NCBI RefSeq assembly: GCF_036636695.1
Contig: NZ_JAVWNW010000003.1
Strand: one strand, 5' to 3'
Source of the DNA: Anaerorhabdus sp036636695
Lineage (GTDB): Bacteria > Bacillota_I > Bacilli_A > Erysipelotrichales > Erysipelotrichaceae
DNA length: 64,000 nucleotides
Shown: positions 36,582-46,992 of the stretch, piece after piece
Layout: the number at the start of each line of letters is the position of its first letter
Position numbering within the stretch: position 1 is the stretch's first letter
Translations under genes and position numbers: made by a program
The notes under the pieces: generated by a model
What the model was told of the DNA's origin: nothing
Databases searched by the model: none
What the model saw: the letters and a program-made list of their open reading frames with translations, nothing else

Positions 36582-37848
36582 ATTCAGTTGTTGCGGTTGG
36601 TTGAGGACTTTCAGCAGCAGGCGTTGTTTCCTCAGGTGCTGCAGTTTCCACTGGAGCATTTTTCTTTGTTTCACCATCTGTATTTTTCCATGGTGCTAAG
36701 TAGAGTAAGTAATATTCATCATAGGTTAATCCAGATGCAACTACTTTCTTTGCTAAATCTGGTCCAATATAACGATAATGCCAAGGCTCATAGGTATATC
36801 CTGTGATTTGCTCTTTACCACTAGGGTAACGTAAAATCCAGCCGTATTCTTGACAATTTTGACTTAGCCAGACGAATTCATCAGTTTCTTCAAATTTAGA
36901 TAATCCACTGCCATCACCAACAGCAGACATATCTACTGTTAATCCTGTTTGATGTTCAGAAAATCCTGGGCGAGCACTGAACGTATCAGCTTCTTCTATA
37001 CCATCACGAGCAACATAACGATCATAAAGTGATTGTTGATGTTCATATGGACGATATGCACTAGATGCATAAAGACGAAGTCCCATATTTCTTCCCGCAT
37101 CACAAAGTTGTTTCAATGCATCAGCGGCAACTGACTCAAGTTGAAGACCTTCTGAAGCGACTTGAATAGATAAATCAGTAATGCTTCCAGGTACATAAGT
37201 TGAATCAAGATAATATGTTTTATTGACCAACATATCATAGCTGCCAGCATTATAGGTAGGGTATGTAGTCTTATAAGGTTCAATATAAGTATTTGATAAA
37301 CTGAAATTTGTGGCACTAATATTATCTTTATTAGCTATAGCATCTGCAATGTATGGAGCCAAATCGGTTTGAAAATCAAAAACTAATAATGGGGTAATTG
37401 CATAAAATGATAAATCATCAAAAAGTGAGAGAACTTGTTCTTTTGTATATCCATTATCGAGTAAACGATCATACAAAACAAATTCACGTTCTGCGCATTC
37501 ATCCGCAACAGTATACAATTCGATGTAATCCTTATTAAGTGATTTATTTAAGATTGAGCTTGCTAGGTTTTCTGAATAATACTTATTTTTAATAATTAGA
37601 TTCGTAAGTTTTTGATTTCGTATCTCAGTAATTGTAGCCTTGTCATAACCCAATTCTTTCAATTGATTGTTTTGAATTGTTTTGGGGACAGTCAATAAGG
37701 CAACAATTAAAACGACAATCGCTAAAAAACCATAAAGAACAGGTTTCTTAATTCTTCTCCGTACTCTTTTTTTGGTAGCATGTACGCCAGTAGAATTTTT
37801 TTGTGATGTTACTTTTTTAACAACTTTTTTACGTTTTGGTTGTGTCAT
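36580..37848 (-). CDS. VanY-like D-alanyl-D-alanine carboxypeptidase
   Basis: This 422-residue membrane-anchored protein has a very basic N-terminus, one hydrophobic helix (about 33-52) and a C-terminal M15B peptidase domain. Its motifs are SAYRPYEHQ, SEHQTGLTVDM (zinc His and Asp) and EPWHYRYIG (catalytic Glu and His). It trims peptidoglycan stem peptides outside the cell. The long middle part (about 60-220) is a spacer region, and the C-terminal tail is rich in Pro, Glu and Thr. Gene overlaps the RluA stop by four bases. Confidence 0.86.
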   Translation of the reverse strand: MTQPKRKKVVKKVTSQKNSTGVHATKKRVRRRIKKPVLYGFLAIVVLIVALLTVPKTIQNNQLKELGYDKATITEIRNQKLTNLIIKNKYYSENLASSILNKSLNKDYIELYTVADECAEREFVLYDRLLDNGYTKEQVLSLFDDLSFYAITPLLVFDFQTDLAPYIADAIANKDNISATNFSLSNTYIEPYKTTYPTYNAGSYDMLVNKTYYLDSTYVPGSITDLSIQVASEGLQLESVAADALKQLCDAGRNMGLRLYASSAYRPYEHQQSLYDRYVARDGIEEADTFSARPGFSEHQTGLTVDMSAVGDGSGLSKFEETDEFVWLSQNCQEYGWILRYPSGKEQITGYTYEPWHYRYIGPDLAKKVVASGLTYDEYYLLYLAPWKNTDGETKKNAPVETAAPEETTPAAESPQPTATTE

Positions 37849-38522
37849 TTTATTGCCTCCTTAAACAGTGACCAAGGATATGTACTTGGTGGATTTGAAA
37901 TGAAAGTCATCTCTTCTTTTGTTACAGGATGAATCAATGTGAGTGACGTTGCCCATAATGCTATTTGCCCATTTTCTTTTGGATGAGGATTATAACGTTG
38001 ATCTGCCCATAGAGGCGCTTTACGACTTGCAAATTGCACACGAATTTGATGGGAACGTCCAGTTTCTAATTCTATTTTAGCACAACTTAAATCTTCTTTC
38101 TTACTAAGAATAGTATAGCGAAGAATTGCTTTTTTACCTTTAGGGTTCTTTTCGTTGGTTACTTGAACCATATTTTTCTTTTCATCTTTAACTAAATAAT
38201 CGACAAGCTTTCCCTCAGAAGGTAAATTTGTAGTACAAAGTATTGCGTGATAAATCTTTTTAAAGGCGTGCGTTCTAACTTGTTCAGATAAACGAGAAGC
38301 AGCTTTTGATGTCTTCGCAAAAACGACAACACCGCCAACTGGTCGATCAAGTCGATGAACTAAACCTAAATAGACATTGCCAGGTTTATCATAACGAACT
38401 TTTAAATCATCTTTTAATAATGTAAGCAAGTCTTTATCCTTAGAATCATCTTCTTGGATGGGGATGTTTACGGGTTTTTCTACTACCAGTAAATGATTAT
38501 CTTCGAAAAGAATGTTAATCAT
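37845..38522 (-). CDS. RluA-family pseudouridine synthase
   Basis: This 225-residue enzyme modifies uridine in rRNA or tRNA. It has the RluA motif GLVHRLDRPVGGVVVFAKT (catalytic Asp) and ELETGRSHQIRVQF. There is no S4 domain. I start at ATG 38522, which overlaps the end of the upstream methyltransferase by 8 bases; an in-frame start 24 bases further up has no support. Confidence 0.88.
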   Translation of the reverse strand: MINILFEDNHLLVVEKPVNIPIQEDDSKDKDLLTLLKDDLKVRYDKPGNVYLGLVHRLDRPVGGVVVFAKTSKAASRLSEQVRTHAFKKIYHAILCTTNLPSEGKLVDYLVKDEKKNMVQVTNEKNPKGKKAILRYTILSKKEDLSCAKIELETGRSHQIRVQFASRKAPLWADQRYNPHPKENGQIALWATSLTLIHPVTKEEMTFISNPPSTYPWSLFKEAIK

Positions 38523-39390
38523 TGATCCAACGTCCATAGATACCACAAGGAAGTGTTAAATTATCACGCTTGATAGGTAAACCAACTTCACCTGCTTCAA
38601 CTCTTCCATGTGGATGTTTCTTCAATACAGTGGTAGTCAAAATATTTTCTAATACAGTACTTGAAAAACCTGTTGTATAAGAGTTTACAAGGAAGAAAAG
38701 CGGTTCATCATCTAATATTTCTAAACATGCTTCAACAAGTTCAGTAATTTGATCTTCAAGCTTCCACATTTCTCCATTAGGGCCTCTTCCATATGAAGGA
38801 GGATCCATTAGAATTCCATGATAAGTGTGGCCACGACGTTTTTCACGTTGTACAAACTTTAATACATCATCAACAATGAATCGAATTGTATTATTTTCCA
38901 AATGACAAAGTTGCATATTTTCTTTGGCCCATTGAACCATTCCTTTTGATGCATCAACATGAATAACTTCAGTTGCACCTGCGCTACTACAAGCCATGGT
39001 AGCACCACCAGTATAAGCAAAAAGATTCAAAACTCGAATTTCACGATTCGCATTTCTTATAGCTTCTTGCATCCAATCCCAGTTAACGGCTTGTTCTGGG
39101 AATAAACCAGTATGTTTGAAACCCGTTGGGGAAACCTTGAACGTTAGTTCTTTATAATCAATTGTCCAAGTTTCTGGTAAATCTTTTTTGTAATCCCATT
39201 GACCGCCCCCTTTGTTAGAACGGTGATATATTGCATGTGTATTTTGCCACTGAGAACTCTTAGTATCCGCATTCCATACTGCCTGAGGATCAGGTCTTCT
39301 CAATATGATATCTTTCCATCGTTCAAGCTTTTCGCCATTACCTGCATCGATGCATTCATAATCTTTCCAATTTGTTGCACATTTTTTCAT
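38515..39390 (-). CDS. Class I SAM-dependent rRNA methyltransferase (RlmI-like core)
   Basis: This 291-residue enzyme contains LFAYTGGATMA (SAM-binding motif I), the acidic HVDAS loop, VDDVLKFV and MDPPSYGRG (motif IV). The last resembles RlmI or RlmL-type 23S rRNA methyltransferases. An N-terminal PUA domain as in RlmI is not evident. It leads an operon with RluA and VanY-like genes. GAGGTTC precedes the ATG. Confidence 0.82.
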   Translation of the reverse strand: MKKCATNWKDYECIDAGNGEKLERWKDIILRRPDPQAVWNADTKSSQWQNTHAIYHRSNKGGGQWDYKKDLPETWTIDYKELTFKVSPTGFKHTGLFPEQAVNWDWMQEAIRNANREIRVLNLFAYTGGATMACSSAGATEVIHVDASKGMVQWAKENMQLCHLENNTIRFIVDDVLKFVQREKRRGHTYHGILMDPPSYGRGPNGEMWKLEDQITELVEACLEILDDEPLFFLVNSYTTGFSSTVLENILTTTVLKKHPHGRVEAGEVGLPIKRDNLTLPCGIYGRWIND

Positions 39391-39462
39391 CGTGAACCTC
39401 CATAAACTATGCTAGAATTATATCATTAAAAACCTTTTTGAGATAGATGGAGGATGAAAAGT

Positions 39463-40221
39463 ATGATACGTCAATGTTTTGAAAAAGATCGTGGTTATGT
39501 GATGGAATATTTAGATAAAGACCGCGTTTTAAATTTATTCTTTGTAGGGGATATTGATAACTATGGATTCGAGAATGATTTTCAAAAGATATTTGTAGAT
39601 GAAGAGGATGGAAGAATTAAAGCTGTTTATCTCATTTATCATGATAGTCTTTTAATGTGTAGTTATACAAAAGAAGTAGATGAAGAATTTGTTCACAATG
39701 TGATTAAGGAATATAAAATTGTAAATGTAAATGGTGAACAATCATGTATAGATACATTAGATTTAACAGGGATGAAAAATGATGACTGTTATTTCTGTAA
39801 GATGGTGAAAACACCAGAGACATCAAATGAAGCTATCGAAATCGCAACAGTAGATGATGTTGAAAAAATTAAAGAGGTTATTAAAGTTGTGTTTGACCAA
39901 GATTCACCAGGAATGAAAAAGAGCATTGAAGACAAGACGGGACGAACATATTTCCTTAAAAAAGATAGTAAAATTGTGTCTGTAGCCTCTAGTACTGCGG
40001 AAACTAAAGGACTTGCGATGATTGTGGGCGTTGCGACATTACCTGAATATCGTGGATTGGGGTATGCAAGTGAAATTATGAAGAAATTATGTATGGACTT
40101 ACTAAGTGAAGACAAAGTGCCATGTTTGTTTTATAATAATCCAGCGGCAGGTCGAATTTATCATCGTATCGGATTCGAAGATATTGGACGTTGGGCATTA
40201 AGAAGGAATAAAGCAGAATGA
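39463..40221 (+). CDS. GNAT-family acetyltransferase
   Basis: This 252-residue protein has a C-terminal GNAT domain (about residues 125-252) with VGVATLPEYRGLGYASEIM as acetyl-CoA loop and FYNNPAAGRIYHRIGF; the N-terminal half is probably a degenerate second GNAT-like domain. ATG 39463 is 9 bases after GGAGG (39449-39453); the in-frame ATG at 39454 abuts the site and is less likely. It is coupled to pcrA by a 4-base overlap. Confidence 0.78.
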   Translation: MIRQCFEKDRGYVMEYLDKDRVLNLFFVGDIDNYGFENDFQKIFVDEEDGRIKAVYLIYHDSLLMCSYTKEVDEEFVHNVIKEYKIVNVNGEQSCIDTLDLTGMKNDDCYFCKMVKTPETSNEAIEIATVDDVEKIKEVIKVVFDQDSPGMKKSIEDKTGRTYFLKKDSKIVSVASSTAETKGLAMIVGVATLPEYRGLGYASEIMKKLCMDLLSEDKVPCLFYNNPAAGRIYHRIGFEDIGRWALRRNKAE

Positions 40222-42377
40222 ATTTATTAGACGGGTTAAATCCAAATCAAAAAGAAGCAGTATTATCTACAGATCAATATTTGCGTGTTATTGCCGGTGC
40301 TGGCAGTGGAAAAACACGTGTTTTAACTACGCGTATTGCGAATCTTGTATTAGAAAGAAATGTATATCCAAGTAAAATTCTTGCGATTACATTTACAAAT
40401 AAAGCAGCTAATGAAATGAAAGAACGTATAAAAAAAATTCTTGGTGATCCAAGTGGTGCAGTATGGATTAGTACAATTCACTCACTTTGTGTAAGAATTT
40501 TACGTGAAGATATTCAATCAATGGGTATGCCTAGAAATTTTACTGTTATGGATCAAGATGATCAAAAAACAATTTTGAAAGAAGCTTACAAGGAACATGG
40601 TATTGATAAATCAGCCATTTCTTTTGGTTCAATGTTGGATTATATTGGAAATAATAAAGGTGCTGAAATCACAGTAGATCGTGCTTATGTACTTGCTGGA
40701 AGTTTCACAGGAGAAAAGTCGAAAGCAAAAGTATATGAATATTATTGTAATCGTCAAAAAGAATTATATGCATTAGATTTCGATGATTTATTATTAGTCA
40801 CTGTAAAAATGTTTAAGATGTTTTCGGAAATTCGTGCAAAATGGGCAAAACGATTTAACTATATTCATGTTGATGAATTTCAAGATATTGATAAAGTACA
40901 ATATGAATTAATATCTCAATTGGCTGGCACTGAAAATTCAATTTGTGTTGTAGGAGATCCTGACCAAACAATTTATACATGGCGTGGTGCAGATGTTAAC
41001 ATTATCATGAATTTTGAAAAAGATTATCAACCATGTCGTACAATCATATTAAATGAAAACTATCGTTCAACAGAAAATATTTTGAATGGTGCGAATAGTT
41101 TAATCAAATGTAATAAAAATCGTATTGATAAAGATTTATATACAAATCGTAAAGATCCAGAAAAGATTTCCCACTATATTAGTGCAGGTGAAGAATATGA
41201 GGCATCTTGGATAGCGAATAAAATAAGTGAAGGTCATCGAACAGGCAAACGTTATCGTGATTTTGCGATTCTTTATCGCAGTAACTATTTATCACGTGCA
41301 ATAGAAAAAGGATTATTGGATGAACATATTCCTTATATTATTTATGGTGGCGTAAAGTTCTATGAAAGAGCCGAAATTAAAGATGCATTATGTTACTTGA
41401 GGATGATATCAGGAAATGATGATTTAGCACTTCAACGGGTTATTAATAAACCAAAACGTGGTTTAGGTAATAAAACAATGGATACTATTTTTGAACGTGC
41501 AAGAGAAAAAAATTGTTCAATGTATGAAGTACTTCGTGATGAAGAATTATTTAGTGGTAAAGCGCAAGCTACTATTTCATCTTTTGTCACAATGATAGAG
41601 CGTTGGAAAAATATGGTATCACAAAAAGCCGTCTTTGAATTACTAGAAATGGTAATTGATGAGAGTGGTTATCGAAGAATGTTGGAAGATGATAAAGAAA
41701 CAGAGCGTTTAGAGAACTTAAAAGAATTGATCAATGACGTTCAATCATTCACTATTAATTACCCTGAAAGTACATTAGATGAGTATTTACAACTCGTTTC
41801 TCTCTATGGTGATAAAGATGAATCATTGGATGGTGATTATGTACAATTAATGACAGTTCATGCCGCAAAGGGTTTGGAATTTGATACTGTCTTTGTTTGT
41901 GGATTGTCAGATGGTATTTTTCCAAATGAACGTGCAATGGCAGAAGGAAATCGTGGTGTTGAAGAAGAACGAAGACTTGCGTATGTGGCATTTACACGAG
42001 CTCGTAATAAATTGTATTTAACAGAATCAAGTGGATTTAGTTATATTCTTTCTAAAGCACGAGTTCGTTCAAGATTTATTGATGAAGTAGAAGAAGATTA
42101 TGTTGAACATTTAGGTGCAACGTTTGATTATGGTAAGCCGAAAGATTTCGTTGTTACAGAAAATAGTCCAATTAATAAACCTGTTCCACAAATTCTACCT
42201 AAATCAACTGAGCCAGCAACTCGTTGGAAAAAAGGTGAACAAGTTACTCATGGTAAATTTGGTGATGGTATTGTGCTGAAATATGAAGGTGGTTTCTTGG
42301 AAATAGCCTTTCCTTATCCTCATGGTGTGAAGAAGATTATGGCAACACATCCATCAATAAAAAAGAAAGTAGCTTAA
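40218..42377 (+). CDS. pcrA: UvrD/PcrA-type ATP-dependent DNA helicase
   Basis: This 719-residue superfamily 1A helicase works in DNA repair and plasmid replication. Motifs are present in order: GAGSGKTRVLT (Walker A), TFTNKAANEMKER (Ia), DEFQDI (II), GDPDQTIYTWRGA (III), TVHAAKGLEFD (V) and AFTRARNKLYL (VI). The C-terminus keeps the PcrA-type tail WKKGEQVTHGKFGDGIVL. Length is normal for PcrA. Confidence 0.93.
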   Translation: MNLLDGLNPNQKEAVLSTDQYLRVIAGAGSGKTRVLTTRIANLVLERNVYPSKILAITFTNKAANEMKERIKKILGDPSGAVWISTIHSLCVRILREDIQSMGMPRNFTVMDQDDQKTILKEAYKEHGIDKSAISFGSMLDYIGNNKGAEITVDRAYVLAGSFTGEKSKAKVYEYYCNRQKELYALDFDDLLLVTVKMFKMFSEIRAKWAKRFNYIHVDEFQDIDKVQYELISQLAGTENSICVVGDPDQTIYTWRGADVNIIMNFEKDYQPCRTIILNENYRSTENILNGANSLIKCNKNRIDKDLYTNRKDPEKISHYISAGEEYEASWIANKISEGHRTGKRYRDFAILYRSNYLSRAIEKGLLDEHIPYIIYGGVKFYERAEIKDALCYLRMISGNDDLALQRVINKPKRGLGNKTMDTIFERAREKNCSMYEVLRDEELFSGKAQATISSFVTMIERWKNMVSQKAVFELLEMVIDESGYRRMLEDDKETERLENLKELINDVQSFTINYPESTLDEYLQLVSLYGDKDESLDGDYVQLMTVHAAKGLEFDTVFVCGLSDGIFPNERAMAEGNRGVEEERRLAYVAFTRARNKLYLTESSGFSYILSKARVRSRFIDEVEEDYVEHLGATFDYGKPKDFVVTENSPINKPVPQILPKSTEPATRWKKGEQVTHGKFGDGIVLKYEGGFLEIAFPYPHGVKKIMATHPSIKKKVA

Positions 42378-42403
42378 GATGAAATCATTTGATTTCATCT
42401 TTT
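42378..42403 (+). terminator. Intrinsic terminator after pcrA
   Basis: GATGAAATC pairs with GATTTCATC around ATTT and is followed by TTTTATA. Confidence 0.8.
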
Positions 42404-42432
42404 ATATACATTTATGAATAAGTGACTAAAAT

Positions 42433-42468
42433 AAAATGGATTTCTCAATTAAATGAGGAATCCATTTT
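42433..42468. terminator. Bidirectional terminator between pcrA and the SDR gene
   Basis: AAAATGGATT-CTCA pairs with TGAG-AATCCATTTT with one G-T pair and a 6-base loop; T runs occur in both directions. It ends the minus-strand SDR gene. Confidence 0.82.
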
Positions 42469-42476
42469 TGTTTAAT

Positions 42477-43178
42477 TTAGAAGTTACTTTCAGAGAAGGG
42501 GCGTATTACAATATCATGCATAACACCATCATCTGGAAGTTCAATACAATCTACAATCGTTCTTGCAACTGTTTCGGGTCTCATATAACTATGGTTAGGA
42601 ACTGCTCTAAATCCAGTATCAATGCCACCAGGATAAACACTAGTGACCTTTATATGATCTTGTCTAGCTTCTTTTACTAAGGTTTTACTGATAGCTTCCA
42701 TTGCATCTTTACTTGCGGTATAACCTGCCATTGTTTCATTGTTAAATAAACAACATGAGCTAAGAATATTTAGAATATGTCCTGCACCTTTGGCTTTCAT
42801 TCCAGCATAGAATGCTTGAATAAGTTGTAAGTGACTAACACAGTTGAGTTGTAACATATTTCTTAAATCATCAATATTTAACTCTGCAACAGGAGATTTT
42901 TTATAATTTGCACCGGCGTTGTTGATGAGAATATCAGGGTTTAAACCTTTATTTTTGATGGTTTCTGTAAAATTATTGATTTTTTCATCACTTAACATGT
43001 CAAAACATTCGGTATAAATTACTAAGTTTTGTGGTAATTCAGCAAGTAAATTCTTCATTTTTTCTTCATTTCTACCACATAATATGAGTTCATAGCCATT
43101 TCTTTGTTTAAATTCATGAACAAGTGCTTTTCCTAGACCATCGGTAGCACCAGTAATACATACGATTTTTTTAGTCAT
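42477..43178 (-). CDS. Short-chain dehydrogenase/reductase
   Basis: This 233-residue NAD(P)-dependent oxidoreductase has the Rossmann motif TGATDGLGKA near residue 9, NNAGAN near residue 87 and the active-site YTASK; a serine lies in the preceding LSSCC. The substrate is unknown. The ATG at 43178 is preceded by AGGAGG with 7 spacing bases; the frame extends 16 codons upstream without a ribosome site. Confidence 0.85.
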   Translation of the reverse strand: MTKKIVCITGATDGLGKALVHEFKQRNGYELILCGRNEEKMKNLLAELPQNLVIYTECFDMLSDEKINNFTETIKNKGLNPDILINNAGANYKKSPVAELNIDDLRNMLQLNCVSHLQLIQAFYAGMKAKGAGHILNILSSCCLFNNETMAGYTASKDAMEAISKTLVKEARQDHIKVTSVYPGGIDTGFRAVPNHSYMRPETVARTIVDCIELPDDGVMHDIVIRPFSESNF

Positions 43179-43284
43179 TTTGGTTCCTCCTAATTCTATT
43201 ATAATTAACATAGGCAACAGATGCAATTAGCCTATAAGAGAAGCTGGGTTTATGTTATAATAATGAAGGTTTTGGAGGCAAATT

Positions 43285-45273
43285 ATGAAAGAAAGAATAG
43301 AAGAATTAAGAAATCTTTTAAATCGATATAATTATGAATATCACGTACTTGATCAGCCTACCGTAACTGATGCGGAATATGACCAATATATGCGTGAATT
43401 AACGAGTTTAGAAAAACAATATCCGGAGTATAGTGATCCATTATCACCAACACAACGAATTGGTGGAACAGTTTTGGATGAATTTACTAAGATAACACAT
43501 AAACGAAAAATGATGTCTTTAGGAAATGTATTTAATGAAGATGAACTTAAAGCATGGGCAAAACGGATTGAAGATGAAGTTGGAAAAGTCGAATATTGTG
43601 CGGAATGTAAAATTGATGGATTGGCAATGTCAATCGAATATCAAAATGGTCTGTTTAACCAGGCAGTTACACGAGGTGATGGTGAAGTTGGTGAAGATGT
43701 TACATTTAATGTTAAAACAATCAAATCCATTCCAATGACAATTGACTACAAAGATGAAATTGAAATTCGTGGTGAAGTGTTTATGCCAAAAGCGAGTTTT
43801 GAAGCATTGAATGAAATTAAGCGCGAAAAGGGTGAACAAGAATTTGCGAATCCTCGTAATGCAGCAGCAGGGTCAATTCGCCAATTAGATTCTAAAATTG
43901 CAGCATCAAGAAAACTCGATGCATTTTGGTATCATGTACCTGATGGTGAAACATATGGTGTTAAAACGCATTATGACTCATTGATGTGGATTAAAAAACT
44001 CGGATTTAAGGTGAATGAAAATACAACACTTTTTAGCAATATTGACGATGTTTGGAAATTCATCGAAAAAATGACAATTGAAAGAAATAATCTTCCTTAT
44101 GAGATTGATGGAATCGTCGTTAAGGTTAATGACTTTGAAGCACAAGATCAATTAGGATTTACAGTGAAAGTTCCAAAATGGGCAATCGCTTATAAATTTC
44201 CAGCGGAAGAGGTAGTCACAACATTAGAAGACATCTTCATCACTGTTGGTCGTACAGGAAAAGCAACACCAAATGCGAAATTGACACCTGTTCGATTAGC
44301 GGGTTCAACCGTGAGTGCCGCAACGCTTCATAATGAAGATATGATAAACCAAAAAGATGTACGAATAGGCGATACGGTTGTAGTACGAAAAGCAGGAGAC
44401 ATTATTCCAGAAGTTGTACGAAGCATAGTGGAAAAACGTGATGGTAGTCAATTGCCATATCACTTCCCAACGGTATGTCCAGATTGTGGTATGCCACTTC
44501 ATCGTTTTGAAGATGAAGCAGCACATTATTGTGTAAATAGTGATTGTCCAGCACGAGTGGTAAATTCAATTGCACATTTTGCTTCAAGAGATGCGATGAA
44601 CATTGATGGACTTGGTGAAAAGAAAGTTGAACAATTCCATAAAGCAGGTTGGCTAAATAAAGTAAATGATATTTTCAAACTTAAAGAATATCGTGAAGAA
44701 ATTCTTGAGATGGATAAGTTTGGTGAGAAATCATATGAGAATTTAGTAGAAGCTATTGAAGCGTGTAAAGATAATGGTCTGGATAAATTGTTATTTGGAT
44801 TAGGTATTCGTCAAGTTGGTTCAAAGGCTGCACGTATTCTTGCCGCACATTTCAAAACAATGGATAACTTAATGAATGCAACTTGTGAGGAATTACAAAC
44901 TATTGATGATATAGGTGGAATTACTGCAGATGCAATTGTGACTTATTTTAAAGATGATTCAAATCAACAATTAATTCAAAGTTTAAAAGATGCAAATGTG
45001 AAAATGGATTATCAAATGGAAGAAAGAGTAGAATCATTCTTCTCTGGCAAAACAGTTGTATTAACAGGATCACTTCAACAATATAGTCGTGGTGAAGCAC
45101 AAGCATTGCTTGAAAAAATGGGAGCTACGGTAACAGGAAGTGTATCTAAGAAAACAGACTTAGTCGTATACGGCGAAGAAGCTGGTTCTAAATTAGAAAA
45201 AGCAATCACATTGGGCGTGCAAACAATGACAGAAGAAGAATTTATGCACGAGTTAGAAAAGAATGAGGGATAA
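43285..45273 (+). CDS. ligA: NAD-dependent DNA ligase
   Basis: This 662-residue ligase seals nicks in replication and repair. The adenylation lysine is K109 in CKIDG, followed by the OB fold, a four-cysteine zinc finger (CPDCGMP and CVNSDC), helix-hairpin-helix repeats (about 440-560) and a C-terminal BRCT domain (about 585-662, beginning FFSGKTVVLTGSLQ). Length is typical. GGAGG precedes the start. Confidence 0.96.
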   Translation: MKERIEELRNLLNRYNYEYHVLDQPTVTDAEYDQYMRELTSLEKQYPEYSDPLSPTQRIGGTVLDEFTKITHKRKMMSLGNVFNEDELKAWAKRIEDEVGKVEYCAECKIDGLAMSIEYQNGLFNQAVTRGDGEVGEDVTFNVKTIKSIPMTIDYKDEIEIRGEVFMPKASFEALNEIKREKGEQEFANPRNAAAGSIRQLDSKIAASRKLDAFWYHVPDGETYGVKTHYDSLMWIKKLGFKVNENTTLFSNIDDVWKFIEKMTIERNNLPYEIDGIVVKVNDFEAQDQLGFTVKVPKWAIAYKFPAEEVVTTLEDIFITVGRTGKATPNAKLTPVRLAGSTVSAATLHNEDMINQKDVRIGDTVVVRKAGDIIPEVVRSIVEKRDGSQLPYHFPTVCPDCGMPLHRFEDEAAHYCVNSDCPARVVNSIAHFASRDAMNIDGLGEKKVEQFHKAGWLNKVNDIFKLKEYREEILEMDKFGEKSYENLVEAIEACKDNGLDKLLFGLGIRQVGSKAARILAAHFKTMDNLMNATCEELQTIDDIGGITADAIVTYFKDDSNQQLIQSLKDANVKMDYQMEERVESFFSGKTVVLTGSLQQYSRGEAQALLEKMGATVTGSVSKKTDLVVYGEEAGSKLEKAITLGVQTMTEEEFMHELEKNEG

Positions 45274-45277
45274 AAAT

Positions 45278-45574
45278 ATGGCTGAAGCTAAAGATAAAGA
45301 ATATATTCGCCATCTTGCACATCAATGTATGTTTGATTGTAATGATGATGAATTAAGTTTAATTGAAGAAGAATTCGTAACATTGGAAAAACAAATGGAA
45401 CTTCTCAATCAAGTAAATACAGAAGGTGTTGAACCAATGGTATATCCATTTGAAATGGAAACAACTTATTTACGCGAAGATGAAGTTGTAAATGTTATTT
45501 CACAAGAAGATGCGATATTGAATGTTTCAAAATCAAGAGAAGGGCATGTACTTGTTCCCAAGGTGGTAAAATAA
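45278..45574 (+). CDS. gatC: Asp/Glu-tRNA amidotransferase subunit C
   Basis: This 98-residue subunit stabilises GatA. It has the typical EYIRHLAHQCMFDCNDDEL opening and a C-terminal segment DVVNVISQEDAIL-like region. ATG 45278 follows GAGGG with 8 bases; the in-frame ATG at 45263 inside ligA lacks support. Its last base overlaps gatA. Confidence 0.88.
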   Translation: MAEAKDKEYIRHLAHQCMFDCNDDELSLIEEEFVTLEKQMELLNQVNTEGVEPMVYPFEMETTYLREDEVVNVISQEDAILNVSKSREGHVLVPKVVK

Positions 45575-46992
45575 TGATTCAAGAAATGAGAAAAGAATTT
45601 ATGAATGCAGAGAAAAATGTATTGGCTGCATGTGAAAAAGCAAAAGAAGTTCAACCAAAATTAAATGCGGTTGTGACTTTCATTGATCCATCTGAGCAAT
45701 TAAGTCATCTAGAAGAACATAAAGATGGATTGATGGCAGGAGTACCTATTGTATTAAAAGATAATGTTTGTACAAAGGGAATTCGTACGACCGCATCAAG
45801 TAAAATATTAGATAATTATATTCCAATCTATGATGCATTCATTGTTGAAAAACTAAGAAATGCAGGTGCAATTACAATTGCGAAAGCATCCCTTGATGAA
45901 TTAGCGATGGGTGGCACAAATACAACTGCATATACAGGGCCTGTTCATAATCCTTGGGATATCACACGTATGTCTGGAGGTAGTTCTGGAGGTAGTGCAG
46001 TTTTAGTTGCAAGTGGTGTTGTTCCTTTTGCGATTGGTTCTGATACAGGAGATTCAGTTCGTAAGCCTGCTTCTTATTGTGGGGTTATTGGTGTGAAACC
46101 AACTTATGGTAGAATTTCTCGTTATGGTATTATTCCTTACTCTTCAAGTCTTGATCATGTCGGTTATTTTACACGTAATGTTGAAGATGCATGTATTGGG
46201 TTAGAAGTGCTTGCGGGAAGAGATGATCGCGACATGACAACAAGTACAAAAGAAGTACCCGCTTTTTCAAAACTTTTAAATTCATCACTTGAAGGTAAGA
46301 AAATAGGTGTTATTAAAAATGTTATTGATTCAATTAAAAATCAAGAAACAGTTCAAATATTTAATGAATTAATTGAAAAATGCAAAGCACAAGGTGCAGA
46401 AATAGTTGATGTAACTTTTGATAATAATTTAATGCGTGCGATTCTACCAACGTATTATATGATTGCGAATTGCGAAGCAACAGCAAACCATTCTAATCTT
46501 GATGGTATACGATTTGGTGTACAAGAACCAGGTGAAAGTACAGAAGAAGTTATGATTCAATCAAGAACAGAAGGATTTGGTATTCAAGTACGTAAACGTT
46601 TTATTACTGGAAGTTATGGTTTATTTGTAGAAAATCAAGAAAAGTTGTTTAGAAAAGCACAACGCGTACGTCGATTAATTGTCGAAGAAATGAAGAATGC
46701 ACTTACTTCAGTAGATTGTTTAATTGCACCAGCTAGTTCTTCAATAGCACCAAAACTTGAAGGTGAACAAATGGATGAATTATCAGAAGACTACCTAATT
46801 GCAGAAAATCATATGGTTATGGGGAACTTTTCAGGTTATCCAAGTATGACGTTGCCAATGGGTTTTTCTAAGGAATGTCCATTAGGTGTTAATATTACAT
46901 GTCGCGCTTTTGAAGAAGAAACAATGTTTAACATCGCGGCAGGTATTGAAAAATGTACTGGTCTTAAAGATATTATTGCGGAGGTGAAATAA
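45574..46992 (+). CDS. gatA: Asp/Glu-tRNA amidotransferase subunit A
   Basis: This 472-residue amidase releases ammonia from glutamine for transamidation. The Ser-cisSer-Lys triad is recognisable: KDNVCTKG (Lys), SGGSSGGSA (cis-Ser region) and SDTGDSVRKPAS with nucleophile S161. The residue before S161 is D160, where most GatA proteins have Gly. It lies between gatC and gatB with one-base overlaps. Confidence 0.94.
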   Translation: MIQEMRKEFMNAEKNVLAACEKAKEVQPKLNAVVTFIDPSEQLSHLEEHKDGLMAGVPIVLKDNVCTKGIRTTASSKILDNYIPIYDAFIVEKLRNAGAITIAKASLDELAMGGTNTTAYTGPVHNPWDITRMSGGSSGGSAVLVASGVVPFAIGSDTGDSVRKPASYCGVIGVKPTYGRISRYGIIPYSSSLDHVGYFTRNVEDACIGLEVLAGRDDRDMTTSTKEVPAFSKLLNSSLEGKKIGVIKNVIDSIKNQETVQIFNELIEKCKAQGAEIVDVTFDNNLMRAILPTYYMIANCEATANHSNLDGIRFGVQEPGESTEEVMIQSRTEGFGIQVRKRFITGSYGLFVENQEKLFRKAQRVRRLIVEEMKNALTSVDCLIAPASSSIAPKLEGEQMDELSEDYLIAENHMVMGNFSGYPSMTLPMGFSKECPLGVNITCRAFEEETMFNIAAGIEKCTGLKDIIAEVK

